A stretch of DNA of 10,103 bases from DASRHY01 sp046765875 (GTDB lineage Bacteria; Actinomycetota; Actinomycetes; Propionibacteriales; Kribbellaceae). This document shows, piece by piece, positions 1-6,700 of this stretch; position 1 is the stretch's first letter, and each line of letters opens with the position of its first letter. A model generated the notes under the pieces. It was not told where the DNA came from. It saw only the letters and a list, made by a program, of their open reading frames with translations, and ran no database searches. Location: the NCBI GenBank assembly GCA_046765875.1, contig JBKPSJ010000280.1, positions 1 through 10,103 of the forward strand, in the 5' to 3' direction. Made by a program: the position numbers and the translations under genes.

Positions 1-84
1 CAGGATCTGACCCTTGGTACGCCGCCGTGGCAGCGCGGTGGTGGTGCTACCGATGGCGCCGGTGCGCTCGGCGTAGTCGGTCAC
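1..84 (-). CDS. ctaD: Cytochrome c oxidase subunit I, N-terminal fragment (cut by window edge)
   Basis: Reading the minus strand from a GTG at 84-82 gives 28 open codons, starting MTDYAERTGAIG and ending with the basic segment PRRRTKGQIL before the window edge. Subunit I is the haem a/a3-CuB catalytic subunit of the membrane-bound terminal oxidase. Its actinobacterial N-terminus is typically a short variable cytoplasmic tail ending in a basic R-K-G-Q-like stretch before the first helix, which fits what is seen here. The start overlaps the ctaC stop as GTGA (84-81), and a purine-rich GAGGGGGAGAAG within the end of ctaC serves as ribosome binding site, so translation is probably coupled to ctaC. 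The diagnostic helices and haem-ligand histidines lie outside the window. The call therefore rests on position after ctaC and on this short N-terminus. Confidence 0.8.
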   Translation of the reverse strand, partial: MTDYAERTGAIGSTTTALPRRRTKGQIL

Positions 85-917
85 TTCTCCCCCTCCGTCG
101 AGTACCCACCGATCGTGGTCGAGTCCTTGCCACCGGTCGCGAAGCCGGTCTGGCCTTTGTCGGCCAGGTCCTTCAGATGCGAGTCGTACTCGGCCCGGCT
201 GACGACCCTGACGCTGAACGTCATCCGCGAGTGGTACTGCCCGCACAGTTCGGCGCACTTGCCGGCGAAGGTGCCGGTCTTGGTAGGCGTCAGGTCGAAG
301 TGGTTCGGCCGGCCGGGGATCACGTCCCGCTTGAAATAGAACGCCGGCACCCAGAACGAGTGGATCACGTCCGGCGAGGTCAGGTTGAACTTGACCGGCT
401 CGTTGACCGGCAGCCACAACGTCGCCGGCGCCGAGACCGTACCGGTCTCCCAGACGCCGCGCTCGCTGGCACCCTCGACCTGCTCGTCGTAGTTGAACGT
501 CCACTGCCACTGCTGGCCGACCACGTCGATGGTGTGCTGCACCTGGACCCGGTCGTCGACCTTGTGCCGTACGTCCTCGGTGTAGAAGAACAGCACCGCG
601 ATGATCGCGAACGGCGCTAGCGTGTACAACGCCTCGAGCGGCAGGTTGTAACGCACCTGACGCGGGGCGTCATCGTCGCGGCGGTGGTATCGGATCACGA
701 CCCAGAGGATCAGTCCCCAGACCAGGACACCGACGATGAGCGCGGCGATCCACGACCCGACCCACAGATTCTCGATGTGGTCGGTCCGGTCCGACGCGCC
801 CGGCGGCAGACCGAGACGCTTCCACTGCTGCGTCGTCTCTTCGGAACAGCCGGTCATCAGCAGTACGCCGGACACCGTGGCCGCCAGGGCAGTGGAGCGA
901 CGCAATGGTCGTGTCAC
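81..917 (-). CDS. ctaC: Cytochrome c oxidase subunit II (CuA-binding lipoprotein)
   Basis: This subunit accepts electrons from the cytochrome bc complex or a c-type haem and passes them through its binuclear CuA centre to subunit I. With a GTG start at 917 it has 278 residues. An N-terminal lipoprotein signal follows two arginines and ends in LLMTGC, with Cys24 as the likely lipidated residue. Two membrane helices lie at about 51-75 and 92-112. The aromatic electron-entry segment GQQWQWTFNY is at 134-143. All CuA ligands are present: His186 (in HSFWVP), then Cys221, Glu223, Cys225, His229 and Met232 in CAELCGQYHSRM. I chose GTG 917 over the upstream TTG at 953 because it has an AGAAGG ribosome site (930-925) 7 nt away and places the signal peptide at the very N-terminus. 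It overlaps ctaD by GTGA. No haem-c CxxCH motif is fused to the C-terminus. Confidence is very high. Confidence 0.96.
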   Translation of the reverse strand: MTRPLRRSTALAATVSGVLLMTGCSEETTQQWKRLGLPPGASDRTDHIENLWVGSWIAALIVGVLVWGLILWVVIRYHRRDDDAPRQVRYNLPLEALYTLAPFAIIAVLFFYTEDVRHKVDDRVQVQHTIDVVGQQWQWTFNYDEQVEGASERGVWETGTVSAPATLWLPVNEPVKFNLTSPDVIHSFWVPAFYFKRDVIPGRPNHFDLTPTKTGTFAGKCAELCGQYHSRMTFSVRVVSRAEYDSHLKDLADKGQTGFATGGKDSTTIGGYSTEGEK

Positions 918-953
918 GGGGCGCCCTTCTTCGCATGGGAGACTGACAGCCAA

Positions 954-959
954 ACACTA
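954..959 (-). promoter_or_regulatory. Possible -10 element for ctaC
   Basis: On the minus strand TAGTGT (959-954) matches the actinobacterial TAnnnT -10 consensus. A transcript would start near 947, leaving a leader of about 30 nt that contains the AGAAGG ribosome site. No good -35 hexamer is visible at the usual spacing, so this is a weak, position-based call. Confidence 0.3.
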
Positions 960-1010
960 CTGGACCAGGTATCCAGAACCGCCCCCAGGTGGCCGGGTGT
1001 TCCCGGGGCC

Positions 1011-1016
1011 TACTGT
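1011..1016 (+). promoter_or_regulatory. Leaderless-type -10 element of the cysteine desulfurase gene
   Basis: TACTGT matches TAnnnT and lies 7 nt before the GTG at 1024, which is the geometry of leaderless actinobacterial transcripts whose first base is the start codon. No clear ribosome site precedes either candidate GTG (1015 or 1024), which favours this reading and the 1024 start. No recognisable -35 box is seen around 988-993. Confidence 0.45.
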
Positions 1017-1032
1017 GACGGATGTGACGGCT
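1015..1032 (+). repeat. Tandem 9-bp repeat at the desulfurase start
   Basis: GTGACGGAT at 1015-1023 is followed directly by GTGACGGCT at 1024-1032 (8 of 9 bases identical), so the GTG start codon itself is duplicated in frame. Either GTG could initiate, giving 382 or 379 residues. The -10 box position favours the second. Confidence 0.6.
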
Positions 1033-2163
1033 GACCCCATCCGGCGTGCCTACCTCGACGCGGCGTCGTCCGAACCGCTGCACCCGGCGGCCCGCGAGAC
1101 TCTGCTGGCCGCGCTCGACTCCGGCTGGGCCGACCCGTCCCGGTTGCACCACGAGGGGCGTACCGCTCGACTGCTGTGGGATAACGCCAGGCAGGCGGTC
1201 GCAGAAGTACTGGATGCCCGGGCGGACGAGGTGTTCTTCACATCCTCGGGTACGTCGGCCATCCACACGGGCATCACCTGTCTCGCCTCGGCACGGCGGC
1301 GTACCGGCTCCCGGGTGGTGCACGGTGCGGTCGAGCACTCGGCGGTACTGCACGCCGCGGCAGTGGCTGGCGAGCCGGTCGAGATCGGCGTCGACCGGCT
1401 CGGAAGGGTGGACACCGAGGCGTTCGCCGCGGCTGTCGCCGCACCCGGTACGGCGCTGGCCGTGCTCCAGTCGGCGAACCACGAGGTGGGAACCCGACAG
1501 CCGGTCGGTGTTGCAGCCGAGTCGTGCCGGGCCAACGGAGTGCCGCTGCTCGTGGACGCGGCCGCGTCGGTTGCCCACGACAACGTTCCGGACGGCTGGT
1601 CGGCCCTGACGGCGAGCGCGCACAAGTGGGGCGGGCCGGCCGGTGTCGGGATCCTTGCCGTACGCAAGGGAGTTCGGTTCCTGCCGCGGTGGCCGGCCGA
1701 CGAACGCGAGCAGGGCCTGTCCCCCGGCCACCCGGACATACCGGCGGTGCTCGCCGCGGCAGCCGCCCTGCAGGCCCGGCGTACCGAGGCTGCCGACCTG
1801 GACCGCACGCACCGCGACTGGATCGCCGAACTGCGCGAGCGGATCGCGGCCACGGTGCCGGACGTGGAGATCACCGGCGACCCGGAGGACCGGTTGCCGC
1901 ACGTGCTCACGTTCTCCTGCCTATACGTCGACGGCGAGGCGCTGGTGACCGCGCTGGACGCGGAGGGGTTCGCGGTGTCGAGCGGTTCGGCCTGTACGGC
2001 GAGCACGCTGCGTCCGTCGCATGTGCTGGCCGCCATGGGTGTGCTGACCCATGGCAACGTACGGGTCTCGCTCGGGCGTACGACGACGTACGAGGATGTG
2101 GACCGCTTCGCCACCGTGCTGCCGGGAATCGTGGGCCAGATCCGGGCAGAGGTCGGGCTGTGA
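1024..2163 (+). CDS. Cysteine desulfurase, IscS/NifS type (group I)
   Basis: This PLP enzyme converts L-cysteine to alanine and leaves a persulfide on its active-site cysteine for Fe-S cluster assembly or sulfur relay. From GTG 1024 it has 379 residues, normal for the family. Visible family residues are His105 (in VEHSAVL, stacking on PLP), Asp178 (in LLVDAAAS, contacting the pyridine nitrogen), the PLP Schiff-base Lys201 (in SAHKWGGPAGVG) and the mobile-loop nucleophile Cys324 (in SSGSACTAS). PSHVLAAMGV then closes the loop as in group I enzymes. The usual RSGT substrate/phosphate-binding segment is replaced by LSPGHPD, which sets this branch apart from E. coli IscS. The gene is divergent from ctaC and overlaps the TusA gene by GTGA, so the partner sulfur acceptor is almost certainly that protein. 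The open frame upstream of 1015 is antisense to ctaC and is not used. Which of IscS, NifS or another name applies is not resolved. Confidence 0.94.
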   Translation: MTADPIRRAYLDAASSEPLHPAARETLLAALDSGWADPSRLHHEGRTARLLWDNARQAVAEVLDARADEVFFTSSGTSAIHTGITCLASARRRTGSRVVHGAVEHSAVLHAAAVAGEPVEIGVDRLGRVDTEAFAAAVAAPGTALAVLQSANHEVGTRQPVGVAAESCRANGVPLLVDAAASVAHDNVPDGWSALTASAHKWGGPAGVGILAVRKGVRFLPRWPADEREQGLSPGHPDIPAVLAAAAALQARRTEAADLDRTHRDWIAELRERIAATVPDVEITGDPEDRLPHVLTFSCLYVDGEALVTALDAEGFAVSSGSACTASTLRPSHVLAAMGVLTHGNVRVSLGRTTTYEDVDRFATVLPGIVGQIRAEVGL

Positions 2164-2369
2164 CCGAGCTGGACTGCCGTGGGCTGTTGTGTCCGCTGCC
2201 GGTGATCCGGCTGGCCCAGCGGATCGGCGACGTCGCGGTCGGCGCGACGATCACGGTGCTGGCCGACGATCCGGCGGCCGAGACCGACATCCCGGCGTGG
2301 TGCCGGATGCGCGGCCAGGAGCTCACCGAGGCCGCCGGCGGGCGCTTCGTTGTCCGCAGACTGGTCTGA
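2160..2369 (+). CDS. TusA-family sulfur carrier protein
   Basis: This small sulfur-transfer protein has 69 residues. The N-terminus MTELDCRGLLCPLPVIRLAQ carries the family's CPxP signature, with Cys11 as the persulfide-carrying cysteine. The remainder (ITVLADDPAAETDIPAWC, then a C-terminal strand FVVRRLV) follows the usual beta-alpha-beta-alpha-beta-beta TusA fold. In E. coli, TusA takes sulfur from IscS for tRNA thiolation, while homologues elsewhere serve other sulfur relays. The GTG start forms a GTGA overlap with the desulfurase stop, and AGAGG at 2148-2152 lies 7 nt upstream, so start and coupling are both clear. The two genes are one frame apart, so a single base change would fuse them. 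Fused desulfurase-TusA proteins are, to my recollection, annotated in other actinomycetes. Two further cysteines (Cys6 and Cys48) are of unknown role. The downstream target is not evident. Confidence 0.92.
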   Translation: MTELDCRGLLCPLPVIRLAQRIGDVAVGATITVLADDPAAETDIPAWCRMRGQELTEAAGGRFVVRRLV

Positions 2370-2382
2370 GATTGGCCCAATC
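2370..2382. repeat. Perfect 13-nt dyad GATTGG-C-CCAATC
   Basis: The six-base arms GATTGG and CCAATC flank one central C, directly after the TusA stop and about 44 bp before the -10 box of the AhpD-like gene. As RNA it could fold only a weak 5-bp stem with a 3-nt loop and has no U-run, so an operator for a dimeric regulator is as likely as a terminator. The function is inferred from symmetry and position alone. Confidence 0.5.
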
Positions 2383-2425
2383 AAACGACCACGAAATGGC
2401 CCGGGTGTCTGGGCTAATCCGGGAC

Positions 2426-2431
2426 TAGGTT
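2426..2431 (+). promoter_or_regulatory. Leaderless-type -10 element of the AhpD-like gene
   Basis: TAGGTT (TAnnnT) is separated by exactly six bases (GGAGCC) from the ATG at 2438. This fits a leaderless mRNA starting at or next to the A of ATG. The GGAG in the spacer resembles a ribosome site but is only 2 nt from ATG, too close for normal use. No convincing -35 box is visible. Confidence 0.5.
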
Positions 2432-2437
2432 GGAGCC

Positions 2438-2908
2438 ATGACAACCCCCGATTTCACCGTCCGGATGGACTTCGACGCACACGCGCCCCGGTTCAGCAAG
2501 CTACTCAGCGCGCTCGACACCGCTTCTCGCGACGGCGACCTGGACAAGCCGCTGACCGAACTGGTCCGCGTCCACGCCTCGCAGATCAACGGCTGCGCGT
2601 ACTGCGTGGACATGCACACCAAGGACGCCCGGGCCGCCGGCGAGTCCGAACAGCGGCTGTACGCGCTGCCGGTGTGGCGGGAGACGCCGTACTTCACCGA
2701 GGCAGAGCGGGCCGCACTCGCGCTTACCGAGGTGATCACCCGGGTGGCCGACCGCAAGGAGGTGCCCGACGAGATCTGGCGGGAGGCCGCCAAGCACTTC
2801 GATGAGACGCGGCTGGCCCAGCTGATCTCGGTCATCGTCATGATCAACGCCTGGAACATGGTCTCGGTGACCACCCACGCATGGATGCCCGGGAGCTACC
2901 AGCCGTGA
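2438..2908 (+). CDS. Carboxymuconolactone decarboxylase / AhpD-like family protein
   Basis: A 156-residue cytoplasmic helical protein. The family signature lies in the N-terminal half: Glu41, then Cys53-Ala-Tyr-Cys56 and His60 in QINGCAYCVDMHTKDARAAGE. This is the E...CxxC...H arrangement that AhpD uses as thiol redox active site and proton relay. The helical part with ISVIVMINAWNMVSVTTH is the typical end of the AhpD fold, and proteins of this family usually oligomerise. A peroxide-related or thiol-disulfide role is more likely than true carboxymuconolactone decarboxylation, because the CxxC is intact and no aromatic-degradation genes surround it. No ahpC lies nearby, so classical alkyl hydroperoxide reductase partnership is not supported. 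Its TGA overlaps the GTG of the next gene (2905-2908), suggesting coupled translation with a PEP mutase-like protein. The substrate is unknown. Confidence 0.9.
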   Translation: MTTPDFTVRMDFDAHAPRFSKLLSALDTASRDGDLDKPLTELVRVHASQINGCAYCVDMHTKDARAAGESEQRLYALPVWRETPYFTEAERAALALTEVITRVADRKEVPDEIWREAAKHFDETRLAQLISVIVMINAWNMVSVTTHAWMPGSYQP

Positions 2909-3657
2909 GCCTGCGCGATCTGCACGTGCCCGGCAGGCCGGTGGTGCTGCCGAACGTCTGGGACGCCGGTTCGGCCCGCCTCTTCGCTGAGGCGGGCTTC
3001 GCCGCGCTGGCGACCTCGAGCAGCGCGGTCGCGCTGTCGCTCGGGTACGCCGACCACGAACAGACCCCGGCGGACGAGATGTTCGCCGCGATCGGGCGGA
3101 TCACCCGCGCCGCCGGCGTACCGGTGACGGCCGACATCGAATCCGGGTACGGGCTGCCGGCCGCGGAGGTGGCCGAGCGGCTGCTGGGCGCGGGAGCGGC
3201 GGGCTGCAACCTTGAGGACTCCGACCCGGGGACCGGCGTGCTCCGCGATCCGGCGTGGTGGGCCGAGCAACTGGCGGCGGTACGCGCCGCCGCCGGACCT
3301 GACCTGGTGATCAACGCCAGGGTCGACTCGTTCGTCGCGGTGGTGCGGTCGACCGGGAGCTTGGACGCGGCCGCCCAGGTAGCGGTGGCAGACGCGGTCG
3401 CGCGGGCGCAGCTCTATCTCGAGGCGGGCGCCGACTGCGTCTACCCGATCGTCGCTCCGCGGGACGCGCTGGCCGTGTTCACCAAGGCCGTGGACGCGCC
3501 GGTGAACGCGCTGTACCTGCCCGGCGGCCCGTCGATCGAGGACCTGGCCGGCCTTGGCGTCGCGCGGATCACGTTCGGCGGCGGCCTCTACAACCGCACC
3601 GCCGATTACATCCGAAGCCTCGCCACCGAACTGGGCTCGCAGAACCTGGAGGGCTGA
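2905..3657 (+). CDS. Isocitrate lyase / PEP mutase family protein
   Basis: A 250-residue TIM-barrel protein of the isocitrate lyase/phosphoenolpyruvate mutase superfamily, whose members make or break C-C or C-P bonds next to a carboxylate using Mg2+. Family landmarks are LPNVWDAGSARL (15-26), TSSSAVALSLGY (37-48), the metal-site region VTADIESGYG (74-83, with Asp77 and Glu79), NLEDSDPG (102-109, with Glu104) and INARVDSF (136-143). The KKCGH/KRCGH catalytic loop of true isocitrate and methylisocitrate lyases is absent, so those reactions are unlikely. The substrate (perhaps an oxaloacetate-, phosphonopyruvate- or methylisocitrate-like acid) cannot be named. I chose GTG 2905 over ATG 2881 because GGGAG at 2891-2895 lies 9 nt upstream, the start makes a GTGA overlap with the preceding stop, and the product then begins like its relatives. 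ATG 2881 would add eight residues and has no ribosome site. Confidence 0.88.
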   Translation: MSLRDLHVPGRPVVLPNVWDAGSARLFAEAGFAALATSSSAVALSLGYADHEQTPADEMFAAIGRITRAAGVPVTADIESGYGLPAAEVAERLLGAGAAGCNLEDSDPGTGVLRDPAWWAEQLAAVRAAAGPDLVINARVDSFVAVVRSTGSLDAAAQVAVADAVARAQLYLEAGADCVYPIVAPRDALAVFTKAVDAPVNALYLPGGPSIEDLAGLGVARITFGGGLYNRTADYIRSLATELGSQNLEG

Positions 3658-3660
3658 CAG

Positions 3661-3680
3661 TCATCCCAGGTCTTCCCAGG
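3661..3680 (+). repeat. Two tandem 10-bp repeats upstream of the amylase-pullulanase gene
   Basis: TCATCCCAGG and TCTTCCCAGG follow each other directly (9 of 10 bases identical), one helical turn apart and ending 16 bp before the -10-like box at 3697. Direct repeats on one face of the helix, covering the expected -35 region, suggest a site for an activator binding in tandem. The binding factor is unknown. Confidence 0.5.
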
Positions 3681-3696
3681 GCATTCGGCGACGGGT

Positions 3697-3702
3697 TAGC
3701 GT
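3697..3702 (+). promoter_or_regulatory. Probable -10 element of the amylase-pullulanase gene
   Basis: TAGCGT matches TAnnnT and lies 34 bp before the ATG, predicting a leader of about 27 nt that contains the strong ribosome site at 3721-3729. Where a -35 would sit there is no TTGAC-like hexamer, only the second tandem repeat, consistent with an activator-dependent promoter. Confidence 0.4.
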
Positions 3703-3720
3703 CCGGGCAAGGACCGTTCA

Positions 3721-3729
3721 GGGGAGGAA
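3721..3729 (+). promoter_or_regulatory. Strong Shine-Dalgarno fixing the amylase-pullulanase start
   Basis: GGGGAGGAA is strongly complementary to the 3' end of 16S rRNA, and its AGGA core is 8 nt from the ATG at 3737. It fixes that start over the open frame extending back to 3554 and over the internal ATGs at 3746 and 3755. Confidence 0.85.
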
Positions 3730-3736
3730 TCCGCCC

Positions 3737-6700
3737 ATGCTTTCCATGCCCTCTATGCCTGCTGTCGCGCGCCGCGTCATCACGGTCGTCACCGTCACCG
3801 CCACTGCTGTGGCCGGCCTGGTCGCCGTACCGCGGCAGCAGGCCGTCGCCGCGGACCGGGTGGTGACGGTCGCCGGCTCGCTGCAGGACGAACTCGGCTG
3901 CTCGGGTGACTGGCAACCCGACTGCGCCGCGACCGAACTGCCGAACGCCGGCGGTACGACGTACCGCCAGGATTTCCAGGTGCCCGCCGGGACGTACGAG
4001 TACAAGATCACGATCAACCGGTCCTGGGACGAGAACTACGGCGCCGACGGCGTCCGCGGCGGCGCGAACATCCCGCTGCGAATCGCCGGACCGGCCCGGC
4101 TGCGGTTCAGCTACGACGACACCTCGCACAAGGTCGTCGTCACACCGCTGGACGTGGCCGGCACGTCCGTCACCGCGGCCGACCGGGCGCTCGCCTCGCC
4201 CAGCCTGCGCGCCGACCTGACCCGCGAGCGGTTCTACTTCGTGATGGCCGACCGGTTCGCCAACGGCAACACCGCCAACGACGAGGGCGGCCTGACCGGC
4301 GACCGGCTCACCACCGGGTACGACCCGACCGACAAGGGCTTCTACCACGGCGGTGACCTGGCCGGAATCATCTCCAAGCTCGACTACGTCAAGTCGCTCG
4401 GCACCACGGCCATCTGGCTGACGCCGTCGTTCAAGAACCGGCCGGTCCAGGGCACCGGCGCGAACGTCAGCGCCGGGTACCACGGCTACTGGATCACCGA
4501 CTTCACCCAGATCGACCCGCATATGGGCACGAACGCCGATATGACCCGGCTGATCGACATGGCGCACGCCAAGGGCATGAAGGTCTTCTTCGACATCATC
4601 ACGAACCACACCGCGGATGTGATCGACTACGAGGGCGGCCAGCACTCCTACATCAGCAAGTCCGCGAGCCCGTACAAGGACGCACAGGGCAACGTCTTCG
4701 ACGACAAGACATACGCCGGCGGCGACACCTTCCCGCCGATGGACGCGCAGACCTCATTCCCGTACAAGCCGTTCTTCCACTCCGAGGCCGACGCGAACGT
4801 CAAGGTGCCGGCCTGGCTGAACGACCCGACGCTCTACCACAACCGCGGCGACTCGACGTTCGCCGGTGAGTCGGCCGAGTACGGCGACTTCGTCGGGCTG
4901 GACGACCTGTTCACCGAGCAGCCGCGAGTGCGTGACGGCATGATCGACGTCTACAAGGCGTGGGCGACGATGGGCATCGACGGCTTCCGGATCGACACGG
5001 TCAAGCACGTCAACATGGAGTTCTGGCAGAAGTTCTCCCCCGCGATCCTGCAGGCCGCGAAGGCCTCCGGGAAGAGCAGGTTCTTCATGTTCGGCGAGGT
5101 CTTCGATGCCGACCCGCGGCTGATGTCGCCGTACACCACCAAGGGCAAGCTGCAGGCGACGCTGGACTTCGGCTTCCAGACGAATGCGACCGCCTTCGCG
5201 CAGGGCAAGGCGACCACGGGGATGCGGGATTTCTTCGCCCAGGACGACTACTACACCGACACCGACTCGAACGCGTACCAGTTGCCGACGTTCCTGGGCA
5301 ACCACGACATGGGCCGGATCGGCACGTTCCTCAACCTGCCCGGCACCTCCGACGCCGAACTGCTCGCCCGGGACAAACTCGCGCACTCGCTGATGTACCT
5401 GACCCGCGGCCAGCCGGTCGTGTACTACGGCGACGAGCAGGGCTTCACCGGCGCCGGCGGCGACAAGGACGCCCGGCAGGACATGTTCGCCACCAAGACC
5501 ACCGACTACACCGACGACGAGATCGTCGACGGTAACGGCGGCACGATCGGCAGCCAGGACCGGTACGACACCAATGCGCCGATGTACAAGCACATCGCCG
5601 CGCTGCAGAAGCTGCGGGCCGAACACCCGACACTTGCCGACGGTGCGCAGATTCACCGGTACTCATCGAACGAGCCGGGCCTGTACGCCGTCAGCCGGGT
5701 CGGCTCGGACAAGACCGAGTACCTGGTCGTGGCGAACAACGCGACTGCGACGAAGTCGGCGACCATCCCGACCTACACGACCAGCGGGCAGTTCAAGCCC
5801 GTGTATGGCTCGACGGAGTCGCTCAAGCCCGACGGCGAGGGCCGAGTCCGGGTGACGCTGCCGGCGACCTCGGTGGCCGTGTTCCGCGCGACCGCCAAGC
5901 TTCCGAATCGGTCGCAGGCGCCGCAGGTGTATCTGAACGCTCCCGCGGTGGCCGGGGGCCGGGCCGAGATCCCGGCGGCGGTGCCGGAGAACGCGTTCAG
6001 CACGGTGACCTTCGGCTACCGCGAGGTCGGTACGTCGGCCTGGCACCGGCTGGGCAGCGACGACAACGCGCCGTACCGGGTCTTCCACGACGTGACCGGG
6101 CTACCGAAGGGCACCCTGGTCGAGTACCGCGCGGTGCTCGAGGATGCCTCCGGCAACTACTCGGTCAGCGGCGGCACCAGCGTGGTCGGCGATGCGCCGG
6201 CTACCGGTGGCGGCGGTGGCGGCGGTGGCGGCCCGGTCGTCCAGCCGGCCAACGTATCCGTACCGGGCGACCACAACTCCGAGATGGGCTGCTCCGGTGA
6301 CTGGCAGCCGGACTGCGACCAGGCCCAGCTCACGCTGGACCCGAAGGACAAGGTCTGGAAGGGCACGTACACGATCCCGCCCGGCGACCACGCGTACAAG
6401 GTCGCGATCAACAAGTCCTGGGACGAGAACTACGGCGCCGGTGGCGTGCCGAACGGCGCGAACATCCCGTACGTCGCACCCGCCGGACCGGTGCACTTCT
6501 ACTACGAGCACGGGCGCCATTTCGTCACGAGCGATGCGGAGGGCCCGATCGTCACAGCGCCCGGCTCGTTCCAGTCCGAACTCGGCTGCCCCGGGGACTG
6601 GTCTCCGGACTGCATGCGGCCGTGGCTGACCGACCAGGACGGCGACGGTACGTTCACCTGGTCGACCAGCGAGATACCCGCGGGGAGCTATGAGGTCAAG

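Noticed and set aside
736..1023. N-terminal extension of the desulfurase frame back to 736
   Set aside because: It lies antisense to ctaC, has no ribosome site, and does not match the family N-terminus, which begins at about MTADPIRRAYLDAASS.
670..1902. 410-codon minus-strand open frame
   Set aside because: It is antisense to most of the cysteine desulfurase and shares a stretch with ctaC in another frame. The composition is Arg/Gly-rich with no recognisable motifs, a typical GC-rich shadow.
1524..2159. Long open frame upstream of and in frame with TusA
   Set aside because: It runs inside the desulfurase gene in another frame with unlikely composition. The GTG at 2160 gives a normal-length 69-residue TusA.
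2396..2425. Possible second hairpin (GCCCGG/CTGGGC) after TusA
   Set aside because: It has only six pairs including a G-U, no U-run, and overlaps the promoter spacer. Chance is likely in such GC-rich DNA.
1050..2444. 464-codon minus-strand open frame
   Set aside because: It is antisense to the desulfurase and TusA, which have clear active-site motifs. The product is low-complexity Ser/Arg/Ala-rich with no family resemblance.
3554..3736. N-terminal extension of the amylase-pullulanase frame
   Set aside because: It overlaps the end of the PEP mutase-like gene, lacks a ribosome site, and would bury the signal peptide. The strong Shine-Dalgarno at 3721-3729 fixes ATG 3737.
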